From assembly GCA_021292105.1 (NCBI GenBank), contig CM037871.1, forward strand, positions 58,488,866 to 58,552,865: DNA of 64,000 bases. Reading direction: 5' to 3'. This document shows, in pieces, positions 36,151 through 48,200 of the stretch. The notes under the pieces are model-generated. The model ran no database searches. It was not told the origin of the DNA and saw only the letters and a list, made by a program, of their open reading frames with translations. Both the position numbers and the translations under genes were made by a program. The DNA comes from Anadara kagoshimensis. Its lineage: Eukaryota; Mollusca; Bivalvia; Arcoida; Arcidae. The stretch's first letter is position 1. Each line of letters starts with the position of its first letter.

Positions 36151-37434
36151 GTATGCTTTTTTATTGATAATTATCATCAAATTTGAGATTATTTAAAACT
36201 CATTAATTATAATGAATTGATTACTTTAGCATCTTGAATTAAATAGTATCTACAACTGAACCTCTCGGAAACTAATAACTATATATTGAGTGTGATTTTG
36301 AAGTTGTGACTTGACATGACCAAATACATATACATTTAGAAATACGTATACGAGACGAATCGGTGATTAATTATGTACAACAAATTTCTTCTCAGCGATT
36401 CCAGTGTATTATTCGTGTAGGTGGAAATTAGTCCTGCTCTGGGGAATTTTACTTTATAAAAGTTTTCCTGTTGATACCGAGGAGGGACAACTTACGTAAT
36501 TCCATATGCTTCGGGGACCATTTTGACATTACTAGAACAAACTCATGACATGGACATTAATTAATCAGGATATATCGTAGGTGGTAAAATTCATATAAAT
36601 AAGTATCCATTACTTTTAATTAAGATTGAAACTTCAAACATTACAACGTATGATTCAGCGTAATTGTAGAAAAATAAGTTTAATAATTTTGACCAATTAA
36701 AACACTTTAATTACATTACTGGCCATTATTTTAACAATATACACACCGTTTATCAAATGTTGGGGATTAAAAAGTATGTGGTGTAAATATCTCAACAAAA
36801 TATAAAAAATGTGAATTCAGAATTAAGTCGCAAAATGTCTGAAATGTAAACACAACAAATGTCAAATATTCAGAATCTGTTGCATAGATATCGCATATTT
36901 CCGTTTGATCTTTAAAATATATACAATGTAGTATTGCTCATTCTAACAGCATGTGACAGTTGTATTTATGTCCTTATAATTTAAAGCAGCAGCGAGAAAG
37001 AGGTTTTTACACGTTGTATATTTTAAATGAAGTCGTGTAAATGCATTTTCTTGCAACAAAAGCAATATTGTTATTTTGTTATAGAGATATCCGGCGTTCT
37101 TTGCTTCTCCAAATCAGAAGTAGATTAATCTCGGCATATGTACTCGGAATCAAATTACGTTTATTGTCTTTCAGAGTAGATTTGCAATATCACAAGTGAG
37201 AACATGGATTCTGCATTGTTAATTGCAATTTACTTTTTTCCATTCTTAATACATCTGACAGTTTTATGTTTTTTCACACATATTATTATCAATTTTCAAT
37301 CAGTAATTTTGAATTTTGTATAAGATGAGATATTCAATATCAACTATACTTGAAGACATAAATTGATAACTTCAAATGTTGTAAGTAGGACGATTATTTC
37401 CCTAACGCAAAGTTATTTACCAGTTTTTACTACC

Positions 37435-37670
37435 TATACAGGTCGATGTCCAAATCACAATCCAAAAAGCATATTAAAAATATTCAAACTTAGCCAATTA
37501 AGTAAAACACTTGAAAAGCCGCAATGCATGTCAGGCTGGGTGCTACACAAGGATAAGCACATCATGTTGACATAGCTACACCCGAAAAGAGTGAAATCAA
37601 AATTGATAATGAAATTGTTGGAAATGTTGGGCGTCAAATATACCCAGGATAATTTTGAACACAGAGACAA
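37435..37670 (-). repeat. R-family copy in segmental duplicate 1
   Basis: Reverse-oriented, diverged: gtcgatgtccaaatcacaat, gctgggtgctacacaagg, gaaatgttgggcgtcaaata and cccaggataattttgaacac. Confidence 0.75.
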
Positions 37671-37904
37671 TATATGATATTTGTTCAAATAAGGAGTTTC
37701 ATTATGTCTTTAATTGCTCTTGTTATTCGATTGTTGAACGATTTTATTCGTGGATATTGCCAATTACATTTTTGCTGCAATTCAGTTATTGCTACGGAAG
37801 AGTCTGGCCACATACCCACGCCCATTATACCGTTGACGTTTTAGATTTTGTATCACTGGGAGAAATTCTCTGTTAAACTTAGCAAGCAGGCTGGTTGCAA
37901 ATTA

Positions 37905-38205
37905 ATTGTTGACCCAGAGATATTGGAAGCCTAGGCTTATCAAATCTCTCAAAAAGTTTTATTGCCATCATCACATTATTGTGATAGGGTCCAGGATTGC
38001 CCTGAATATGTTTGACGTTCCATAGTTCAATGTTTCTTTCACACAATTTTGATTACATACGTTACGGATGTAGCTAGCTAAACTGAAGGCGCTTACCCTT
38101 CCGGAGCACCCGGCCTCACTCCCCTGGTGGAAGTTCACGTGTCTAACCAGTTCAATAGTTTTTACTTTGCTTCTGGATTGTGATTCTGACATGGATAAGT
38201 ATGTT
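37905..38205 (+). repeat. R-family repeat copy
   Basis: Long copy: gttgacccagagatattgg, ggtccaggattgccctgaat, gtagctagctaaactgaagg, cttccggagcacccggcc and gtggaagttcacgtgtctaa. The minus-strand frame 37971-38192 arises from it. Confidence 0.9.
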
Positions 38206-38307
38206 TTTGACTATACTTGAAGACATTAATTGATAACTTCAAATAGTGTAATGCAGGACGTTTATATTTTAAACCAAAAGTTATTTACCAGTTTTTACTA
38301 CCTATAC

Positions 38308-38520
38308 ATCAAACATACCGGTCAATGTCCAAATCACAATCCAAAAAGCATAGGAAAAATATTCAAACCTAGCCATTTGGGTGCTGCGCAAGGATAAGCA
38401 CATCATACTGATCTAGGTACATCCACAACGAGTGAAATCAAAATTAAGAAAAAGAGCCTTGTAGGAAATGTTGGACGTGAATTATATCCAGGATAATTTT
38501 GAATACAGAGACAATATATG
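38308..38520 (-). repeat. R-family copy in segmental duplicate 2
   Basis: Partner of the copy at 37435 with the same private changes (gtgctgcgcaaggataagca, gaaatgttggacgtgaat), showing that it was duplicated with its flanks rather than inserted separately. Confidence 0.75.
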
Positions 38521-39124
38521 ATATCTGTTCCTAATAGAAAGTTTTTTATTCGATTGTTCCACGATTTTGTTCATGGATATTGCCAATAACATTTATTGCT
38601 GAATTTAGTTATTAAATGAGTCTGTCCACATACCCACGCCAAGTATACCGTTGACGTTTTAGACTTTGTATCACTGAGACAAGTTCTCATATTATAATTG
38701 TCTTACCTCATACAATATGTCATTCGAACTTGTCTCGACTGATAAAGAGAAATAAACAAGCGGTTCAACTTCTGAAACGTTAAATATTTATGATATGATC
38801 ACACCCTTGTGTATTTAAAAACATATTCTTGGGTAAATAGTTTGAATCTCTGCGTGTTTTAATCACGTTTAATTTGTGCTGTATATCACTTTGTATTTAT
38901 GATGATGTTATAACTGCTATATAATTACATAAGACCGATCACTCAGCGACTTTGTATATTGTTGCCGACAAAACTTTTTAAATATTTGATGTACAGGTGC
39001 TTTTCAATTCAATGGTTATTGACTGTAATTACCAAACTTTCCTCAGACTATTGATGTGAGGTCATTAATATTTCACACCTAATATTCGATTATTAGAAAT
39101 AAAGGTATGACGATATTATCAATC

Positions 39125-39475
39125 AAACACAAACACACTGTTCCCTGTCCAATATTGCAATTCCAAAAAAGCAATGAAAACACTTTAAAAACCAGCAAAT
39201 TAAGTTTAACACGTAAAACATATGTAAAACTCCATCTCCAATCTAGCTAGCTACAACCGCCACATGCAAACCAAAAACAAAAATATCAATCTATGTCCAA
39301 ATCAAAATCAAAATATAGCATTAAAGGAACATGGACTTAGGGTAAAAGCAATTATTTCCAAAACAATTTGGAGTATCATACTTATCAACAATATTGTGAT
39401 GACGGGCAAGCCATTAAACGTTTATCCCTTATTAAGCCTAGGCTGGCAATATCCTTGATTCAACAATTTATTTCA
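39125..39475 (-). repeat. Two nested R-family fragments
   Basis: The first (39125-39265) has ttccctgtccaatattgc and ccaatctagctagctacaac. The second (39270-39475) restarts with atcaatctatgtccaaatc and goes to ttatcaacaatattgtgatg, gcctaggctggcaatatcc and ttgattcaacaatttatttc. The 64-residue frame at 39264-39458 is repeat-derived. Confidence 0.75.
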
Positions 39476-40285
39476 AGCAGCTTGTTTCGTTTTTATAAAG
39501 TTTACGTAAAAATAAATTAAGCACGTCTTCAATAATCATTTGCATCTGAAACGAGTACTTGACTGCTTGGCAATAAACAATACAACTAGGAGCATAAAAA
39601 ACAAGAAAAAGACAGAAAAGACCAGCATATATTGAGACAATATATAGTAAAATCTTGACTTTGAATGAACACAGGATATAAAGACAAAATTGTGTATAGT
39701 GACATGTTCTTAGTACACTGATAATCCACACACACTGTTCATTAACTCTAGATCTAGCCATAGTTGCCAAGTATATTCCGATGCTAGATTGCTAGTTGCT
39801 GGTATCAAGAGGTCTTCACGAAAATCAGTATTGATGCAACCTTTATAAAAAAATAAGAAACTATGTACACAAGCTTATTTTTTTACCGTCCTAGAATGAC
39901 GATGTGGGATTTGAAATAACCACTTTATGAAGATTTATCTGATATTTGACCAAGTATGAACGCAAAATAATGTCATTATTACTGTGGGATTGATGTCATT
40001 GACAAATTTAATAAATGTCAGAAATAATATGATTCTGATTAGTAATACAAAAGACCATTATTTTCCTTTTATAAAGGAAGAAAAAATATTTTATTCAAAA
40101 ATTCACAAATACTCCATTGGAAAGAACTGCAGATAAATGACTGATCTTAAGGGATACCCTTTAGTACAATATGATACACTTTATGAAATAATATCCATAT
40201 CTTTTCTAGAATAATCAAAACAAAATATTCCCACTGCATACCATAGTTCATTGAAATTTTGATTGTCTGATTACCTCATGAGTTT

Positions 40286-40775
40286 CTACATGTATTTGCA
40301 TGTGAATATGTGATTACAAAACCTATCACTTAAACCACGAAAAACAAAATAGCCCCCGTCCGTTTCAGGATACCAATTACTCTTAATAGTGAATATTGAA
40401 AATGCCAATACTTCTTTGTATAAATCATAGTAGTAGTATTGGTTGAAGTTTATTTGTTTCGAGCTTTGTAGACACCGCAGGCAGCAGTAGTTCATGCTGT
40501 GACGTGTCATTATACAGCACGAACAGTTGGTCCTCCTCATTTTCCTGATGTATCCGGTAGCCCTTTTATCAGTCAGTATGTTGTCTGAATCATCCAGTTC
40601 GTCTGATGATGCTAGGTTTTCCTTGACATATGTCTCACAAAGTATACAGGAAACAGGATCCCTTTCTATAAGCATCTGGCACAATCGCTCCCTTTTGTTG
40701 TTCCAAATGATAATGCACTTGTTGTGTAAGCACTTAAGGCAACTAGCAACACCAAAGGTAAACCAAGGGAGATAA
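40286..40775 (-). CDS. Cysteine-rich open frame, possible 3' terminal exon of an unrecognised gene
   Basis: Preceded by a plausible acceptor (gatttcttcag, exon starting at 40775), the frame stays open for about 160 codons to the stop at 40286-40288. The first 100 residues contain paired cysteines in zinc-ligand-like spacings: CLKCLHNKC near the start, CILCETY about 30 residues later, then CSCC...H...CCLRC. An acidic segment (SSDELDDSDN) lies between. The last third is AT-driven (NFNQYYYYDLYKE) and may be chance extension. No family was recognised. There is no ATG in frame at the start, so it would have to be spliced to upstream exons at higher coordinates, none of which was seen. It could be a chance frame. 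Confidence 0.3.
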
Positions 40776-41904
40776 CTGAAGAAATCGTAAGGCCATTCTT
40801 TTCACTTTTAAATTATCTGAAAAAAATAAAAAGTATTATAATTGGCTTTCCCTAATCGCATTAAAACACTTGGATAACCGAAGTAGTTAATTTAAACAAT
40901 TTGAACAACTTTATTTGGTTCTTGATATACTTACCACCCACTGGCTTATAAAACACAGACGTCAATATAATATCATAAAGCATAACGATTTAATCGAATT
41001 TACATAAAAACAATAATGAATTTGAAACTTTTGTTTTTATTAAAAAAACTATGCATGAAAATAAAAAAGTATTTGATATATTTATTAAAAACATGAAAAT
41101 GAAAACCACTGCTTGTATAAAAAAATGCGCTAATATATTAGGAGAAAATAATATTGATAAGTTTTTATATTTCTATATATAGACATATAAAGGGTATAGA
41201 GTTGTATAATAATGATCATACAGAAAAAGATAATCTTAAGTGAATCAATTTATTTTATTGTATTTTATTTCTAGTTTTTATTTTATTTTTTCTGTAGTAT
41301 TGGTTTATAAACCTGGTTATTTAACATGTCTGATGTTCTCGATCCATCTAAATTTCACAGCACAGTAATTTCTCAAACATAGGGCTTATTTAATTCAACT
41401 CGGTCTTCATTTCCGTAACAATATAACTTATTGGAACTTATATATAAAACATACAAAAAACATAAGGAAGAACAATGAACATGTATTACAAAAATCCATT
41501 TAGGGAAATAAGAAGAAATGATAACAGATTCAATATTTGTATGTTGATTAGTTCTTATTTTATTACCTTAATTTTTTTTACCTAATAACTAAATTGTTTG
41601 ACATTACTAATAGACTATAGCTAGATTAGTTTCAAAGTAGATGATACCAGAAATATGGTTTAATGGGCTGTTTGTAAATTGTGGAGTACACAGGGCATAA
41701 AAGTATAAATAGGTCATAAATAGGTCATCATCAGATTGTACAAATATTTGCAATCGGGAAGTTACTTCCTAATGCGTATTATTCATATATTGTTTGGTGA
41801 AGTTCCGTTTTTCAGTACATTTGCAATATGTTTGTTTAACGTTCACTGGAAAAAAAAGGAGGATGGTCGAGGATTTACAAGGACATTCGCATAATATTGT
41901 TATT

Positions 41905-42675
41905 GTTTTTTATCACATAACTCTCCTGTTTATTGATGTAATAAAACGGTGTAATATTTTTCATATTACACAGGTATCCATGTAATATCACTTGAGTGTG
42001 ACGTAATCAGATCTCACACTACTGATTGGTTTAGAGCGTGGGAAAATATTCCGACGCCATTCATGGAATTTTTTTTTCACAACTTTTACTACATCAGGCC
42101 AAAATGACTGCATTTGATGTTTGGTAAATAAAAGTAGACGGAGAAGGAATTGGTATAGTCAAAGAAATAATTCCCAAAGGAATTCTATGATGGATGGATC
42201 TGTGGAGCAAAACCATGACATCATTTACGTAGCGGTCAGGTCGCGCTTAATGACGTCATATGAAAACTGTGTCAGTCTGTTGTTTATTTTTAGACTTTTG
42301 AAGACTTTCCAATTATTTGAAAATTAATTTTGATGGATTCGAAAAAAATATAACATAATTTGAACTTACATACTAATTTTGTCTTTTTTATTTTAGGCGA
42401 TTAATTTACTTTTACTATAACTAAATAAAACTATATTCTTATATTAGAGGTGATTTGTCTGACCTAGACAGAAATCAGTTGTTTCTATATGGCATCAAAT
42501 AATATGTACATGTCATTGTGTCTCGGTATTTTGAGTTATGTCATATATAGAATCGTAGACTGGTAAGGGTTTAATATGAAATCTATTAAACTCGTTCAAT
42601 TATTAAATATGTTTAACTTGTTTAATAAATTTCATATTAAACCCTCACTCGTCCAATATCCTCTATATACTCAAT
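41905..42675 (+). mobile_element. Foldback/MITE-like element with long hairpin, copy 2
   Basis: Opposite orientation to 35415-36025. Begins tatcacataactctcctg, then tattgatgtaataaaacgg, continues through tttagacttttgaagac and ggcatcaaataatatg, and ends in the hairpin 42550-42665 (tttaatatgaaatctatta paired with ttaataaatttcatattaaa) with a shorter loop than copy 1. The open frames at 41794, 42121 and 42576 fall inside it and are not genes. Confidence 0.8.
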
Positions 42676-42784
42676 GGTCTTTGTACGATTTTTTCTTGTT
42701 TTCTCGTCTCTGTGTTTGTTGTTTTGTGTTGTGCTCATGGTTTGCTGTATCGGCTGTAAATTACATATTATACAAGTTTTAATT

Positions 42785-42990
42785 TTACAGCACTAGACGG
42801 CTTTTTCAGAATACAATTCCTCATCAGTAGTGCTTGGACCAAAATTATGAAACCAAAATTATTTTGAAAATGTTGAAAAGCTACCCAAAATATATATTTA
42901 CCAAATTAAGCTAAGGAAATACTTTGCGTGAGTGAGTATACCGTAGTTTTTGAGAAATTTCAAATTTTAACTTGCAGGAAATTTAGACAA
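42785..42990 (+). repeat. MITE-like repeat, copy 1
   Basis: Contains tttacagcactagacggc, aatacaattcctcatcagta, aaaattatgaaaccaaaatt and gaaaagctacccaaaatat. An inverted partner is at 46755-46995 and a diverged one at 55110-55260. Confidence 0.75.
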
Positions 42991-42999
42991 TTATAGTAT

Positions 43000-45378
43000 A
43001 TTTCTGACAATAATACGAAATTATTGCCTACTGAGTTGGTGATATCCTCGGGGCACCAGCCACCAGCAGAGATATTGGCTCAGGGGTTTAAATTACATAC
43101 TATACTAGTTTTAATTATGCAATGATAGAAGAGAGTTGTCGTGTATTGTTGATTATATGATTAGACGACAAGTGCATCATATGATAACCTCTTTTCTTTG
43201 TCCTATTCTTGGTTGCTTTGCCTGTTTCTAATTATGCAAATTTCTTTACAATATCTTTTTTAAGCTGAGAATCAGGTAGTCGAGTGTTCTTTAGCGTCAG
43301 GTTTCGAATCAGGATCACAAAGTTTCTTACCTTCTAGGTTCGAATCACACTCAAAACAGAATCTATTGTGAGAAGGTTTGTCAATTCGCTTGCCGAATCA
43401 AACGGTATTCTAAATGGACACCAGTTCTCTTCAGCATCTCTCAATTTCCTGCCTCCATATATGTAAAAACGCTTGTCTGAGGTGGAAAACAATTGCAATA
43501 CTCCATTCCATTTATATAATCTATAATACGGGATAGGTTTTTAGAATTTTAAATGCAGTGAAATAATTCAAATGTCACAGACAATCGATTTTCAAAAGTT
43601 GATTATGAAAATACGACTTCAGTTGAAATCATCACTCAAACCAAACAAATGCCTAAACCAATTTTATCTCCAAAATGAAATCCAATTTGTTTTTGTTCTG
43701 AAATTCATTGTAATCGTTGTTTAAATATTTTCTGGCAAGAAATTGTCTTTTAAACCTTTAAAAGTATATGCATAGTCTTAAACACTAAAAGCCTTTTATG
43801 AAAAATTTGAAACAAGCATTTCAAAAAAGCAAAGACAAAATATATTATTCCTTATTTTTAAATATGTTTACAAAAAACTCTAACTTCTTTAAATATTTTT
43901 AAAAGACATTGCTCTTTACCACAACGTAATTTCTATAAAACGATTCATCGTTTATTTTTCGTATTCTTTGACAAGTTTGTTTCTGTTGTAATATACATAG
44001 TTGAAGTAAGTATTCATTTTACGTTACACGTCATCTTTGATCATTAACCATTTAAATAATAAACCATGCAATCATTTTAATTTAATTCGAGCAAGTCAAA
44101 AACTATGAATTTATTTACAATGGTTCTTAAATGTTTAAATGGCAACAACAAATAATAATGTAAACCAAACTCCTATCTTTAAAATGACACCTGGCATAAA
44201 TAATATTTTAAGTCTGTCCTGAGCCTGGCTTGTCAGACTGGCGGTCATTCCAGTTATAATGACTTGAAGTGACTGAGGGCAAAAGACTACACTATAGAAT
44301 TTCGTCATTCCATCGGAGCTTTAAACCCTAAATGACGGAAACTCGGTACCCGGATGGTCAGTTATGATGTAACACAATGTTGTTGTACATTGTTAGCTAA
44401 ACAGGAGACGCTTATCTTTCCGGAAAACCCGGCCTCATTTCTCTTGTGGAAGTCCACGTGTTTTTACCTAATTTGCCAGTTTTCAAGTTAGCGTGGATTG
44501 GTGTTGTTTGTTATTGATTTGAAGGTTTTTCTTTGCTTTTGGGATTGTGATTTCCACATATGTAGTTAGAGTTATTGTTTCTTGTTGTTTAATGGTTGCA
44601 TTCCAGTGACAAATACAATGTACATTTCCCTAAGCTACAGATTGATTTTTCAGTTTTGAATGTACGTCTTCGAACAGTTGTGTCATGTACAAGCTCTTTA
44701 TTGAGACATTACGAACCATTATAGAATATATTCTTTTTATGATTTAATGTCTGAAAGAAAGAGATTAAATACGAAACCTGAAAATAATAGAAAACAGAGA
44801 GCCGATAACAGGATAAGTCTGTGGGTTTTATATCTCAATTTGCAAGTCTTTCAAAATATTAGTAAAGTCACGCGTTAAAACATTTGTCATATATAATATG
44901 TTTAGATGAATCATTGTTTATACGGGTTCTGTTTCTCCACTGGGATACAAAATACCATTAAATAATAATATTTTACTTGAATTTGACTGATTGTTAAAAA
45001 CTGTATGTTTGTTATCATATTCTCCGTTAGATAATGCCTAATATATTTATAGTATATCTGTTTAGTAACTTATGTAGGCCATTGTTGTTGGTCCCTGGCG
45101 GTCAATAAATATAGAATAAATCCTTAATATCTTCAGAATTTCTGCTGTGTAAAAAACATTAAAGGAACCCAGAATCCATAAACCGATTATTATCTTCAAT
45201 GAAAGCGATAGTGATAAAATGTTAAGATAATCCGAAATTCCCTGGATACATATTCCGTTTGACGTGTTTCATTTTAAAATGTGAAAGGAAAAGAGAATTA
45301 ACAGTAATTATTATATAAATCTTATGATGAATTTTAAATGCATTTGATTTCCAACATATTTATCTATTTTAACTGTAT
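43000..45378. other. AT-rich stretch, no gene recognised
   Basis: Around 43270-43340 there are two B-box-like pieces (aggtttcgaatcagg and ctaggttcgaatcac) suggestive of decayed tRNA-derived SINE sequence. An R-family copy lies at 44390-44570. Nothing else identified. Confidence 0.5.
44390..44570 (+). repeat. R-family repeat copy
   Basis: Contains gttagctaaacaggagacgc, tttccggaaaacccggcc, tcatttctcttgtgg and cacgtgtttttacc. Confidence 0.8.
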
Positions 45379-45382
45379 TTAA

Positions 45383-46558
45383 GGTAGTTCCATACTTTAC
45401 AAATCGCCTGAAAACACATATTGAAATTCTGATATGTTGTATATGGGCATAAACCATTCAACATGCCAAAATTTCAGAGCAGGTATTCGACTTGCTTAAG
45501 AAGCTCTGAAGCGACACCTGGTGACCATTTTCACGACATAAATGATCCAATTATAACTACTGTTATCAACAAATAAGCTTTAATAATTTGTCGTCATGCT
45601 TAGAAACCAAAAGTCTCTTGCATTTAAATTAACCATTATGTCAAGAAGATCATTTGGACCAATGGAATTTTTCTTTGTAGATTTTTAAAAAGACTAAGTT
45701 GAATACGACCCCTGATTTTCACATATATTGCACATGAATTTATAAGTTTGATTTTCGAAAACAAAAAATAGGGGGTCGTCAAGCTACTTTTTTCATAAAA
45801 TTGCATCAAAATCCTGAAACAAGAAAAAGCCTCATTCCTTACGTAAGAAGTTACCAAAAATGTCCTAGGATACTATTATGAACTCAATGTTTTAAGTTTG
45901 GTATTAACAAGTAAACAAAAAACACTGATTGTGAGCTATTTGGCTGTGCAAAACAAAACCAATTTAAATTTTATATGGTTTGTCATCCATAGAAACCCAT
46001 AGCAACCGTTATCCAACACAGATCAGTTAAAGTGGAAAGGGGATTTGTATACATCGATGAAGCGTTCTTGATGGCCGCTGAATGAAACGCAAATACAAGA
46101 GCATAGTCAAACTGCTAAACTTTGACACCGAGAAAAAAATTATCATACAGTATGTTTATTGAAAAATCGTCAGTTTGTGTCCTACTATTTGTATTTAAAA
46201 TCACTGAAAAACTAAACATAAAGCGGCATTAAAAATACCGTCTTCAAAATTTAAACAATGTACTCAAATCTTTCAATTATTTAGAATAGTACTCTCAACA
46301 GTGTAGATGTAACTTTTTCCCGTTATGTACAATATACATTTTCTTCTTAAAAATAGTGCACAGAATTGATATTGTGAATTCTTATCTTTTGTGAATGCAG
46401 ATAATTATTCTACTGAATGATAGCATAACAGCGTTCCCGCCATAATTCTGTAGGCGCCGAAGACCACACATTCGTGACGTCATAGATAAAAAAGACGTCA
46501 GATTTGACATTTCGACCGTACGCACAAACCGACGACGTCACCATGGAATGGAACTACC
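45383..46558. mobile_element. TTAA-flanked inverted-repeat element (piggyBac/Kolobok-type, non-autonomous)
   Basis: The left end ggtagttccat and the right end atggaactacc (inverted ggtagttccat) form an 11-bp perfect terminal inverted repeat. Each end is immediately flanked by TTAA (45379-45382 and 46559-46562). TTAA duplications are known for piggyBac and Kolobok transposons. At 1176 bp, with no transposase frame, this would be a non-autonomous derivative. The interior has three gacgtca motifs near the right end. Confidence 0.75.
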
Positions 46559-46754
46559 TTAATGTTAACATACTTCAATTATAATAGAAATAATAAATTA
46601 AAATAAAATGCTTGGATTTTCTGTTTTTCTGACTCAATTGGCCTGGACATCGACTTCATGTTTGTGCTCGGTTAATTTGAATCTAACTATTATCATCAAA
46701 AACAAATTACCAAATTCACCTTAAGATAAAGATGTGAACTTCACCCAGGAAAGT

Positions 46755-46995
46755 TGGTATAATTATTTTATATAATTTTTGAAATTTCTCAAAACCTAAG
46801 GTATACTCCCTCATGCAAAGTATTTCATTTCATTTGAAATTTAATATTGATATTTAATTTGGTAAAATATACTTTGGTCCTTTGGGTAGCTTTTCAATAT
46901 CTTCTAAATAATTTTGGTTTCATAATTTTGGGCCAAGCACTACTGATGAGGAATTGTATTCCGAAACGGCCGTCAAGTGCTGTAAATATAAAACT
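46755..46995 (-). repeat. MITE-like repeat, copy 2 (inverted)
   Basis: Reverse complement of the repeat at 42785: gaaatttctcaaaacc, gtagcttttcaatatctt, ttggtttcataattttggg, actactgatgaggaattgta and ggccgtcaagtgctgta. The open frame at 46954-47199 starts within it. Confidence 0.75.
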
Positions 46996-47884
46996 GGTAT
47001 AATATGTAATTTATATGCCACAAGGAGAATCTTACACAACGGTGGAACATGTTTCACAAAGAATAGTTATGTTTTAGAAACCATTTTAATATTTGAATAT
47101 ATAACTTTACATCACACAAAAGATCAACTTTATCGACATATTCAGAATGATATATACTATACATGTATTACAAACAAAATTTGTACTGTTAAATCTTAAA
47201 TGCCAATACCATATGACCGCTTGTTAGTCTGGCATTAACTTACAGTTCATTGAAACAAGTTATGTCAGGGTTTCTATAACCTTTTATATTAGTCAAAATC
47301 AATTATTAAGATACATATCCTTGGGAAAGAACCGTGTGAACGCATAAATAATCTAACGATGGATTCATGGGTCATATCCTTCTTCTTACTGAATCTATGA
47401 ATTTTATGTAATATCGGTTGTAGCCAGACATAAACATAATGGTGTGTCGGTGATCAACAGCTTGTTTACTTATTTGCTAAAATGGGCCTTTGAAGGTCAA
47501 CATTAAGTATATGGCTATTTTGGTAATTTTAAAACAAGGGTTTTCAATAAGACATGGTTTTTATGAAAATCATTAAATAAAAAGCATGTTTCAACAAGAC
47601 AATACATTTTACGTCACGCATTAAATACAAAACATTGTAACAAGATCATATATTTTACGTCATAAAAACATATTTAGTGTTGGTCTCATATCCATTTTCA
47701 AAATGTAACAATGTTGCTTATTACTTATTATACTAATTTTAACTTTACAGCACTGGATAGTGGTTTTGGATTCTTGTATTGTTAACTTTTAAGCAGGTAT
47801 ATTGCTGCATAGAAAAACAAAGTTGACAATAGGAAAATTGAAGTCATTATGTTTGCCATACGTGTTCAATTGTAGCATTTCGTG

Positions 47885-48200
47885 AGCGTCATAATTAAAA
47901 ACAAACATACTATTCCATGTCCGAATCACAATCCAGAAGCAAAGTAAAATCTTTGGAAATGACAAGTTAGGTGAAACACGTGAACTTCCTCCAGGGAAGT
48001 GGGGCCGGGTGCTCCGGAAGGGTAAGCACCACCTGTTAAACTAGCTACACCTTCAACTAGGTAACCAAAATTGTGTGAAAGGAACATGGAACTATGGGAC
48101 GTCAAGTATATTCAGAGCAATCTTGGACACAGAGACAACAATCTTATCAACAATACTGTGATGACGGCAATAAAACTGTTTAAGTATAGAAGTCTAAATA
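47885..48200 (-). repeat. R-family repeat, long copy
   Basis: Contains attccatgtccgaatcacaa, gggtgctccggaagggtaag, taaactagctacacc, ggaactatgggacgtcaag and ttatcaacaatactgtgatg. Just upstream, 47790-47850 matches 13502-13568. Confidence 0.9.

Larger units (their letters stand above)
37345..38720 (+). repeat. Tandem segmental duplication, about 0.87-kb unit
   Basis: Unit 1 starts ctatacttgaagacataaat at about 37346 and unit 2 starts ctatacttgaagacattaat at about 38212. They stay collinear through cagaga-caatatatgatat and acatacccacgcc, as far as tatcactg(gg/ag) near 37860 and 38680. An R copy in + orientation (37905-38205) lies between them. The frames at 37363, 37455 and 37655 lie in this repeat and are not genes. 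Confidence 0.85.
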
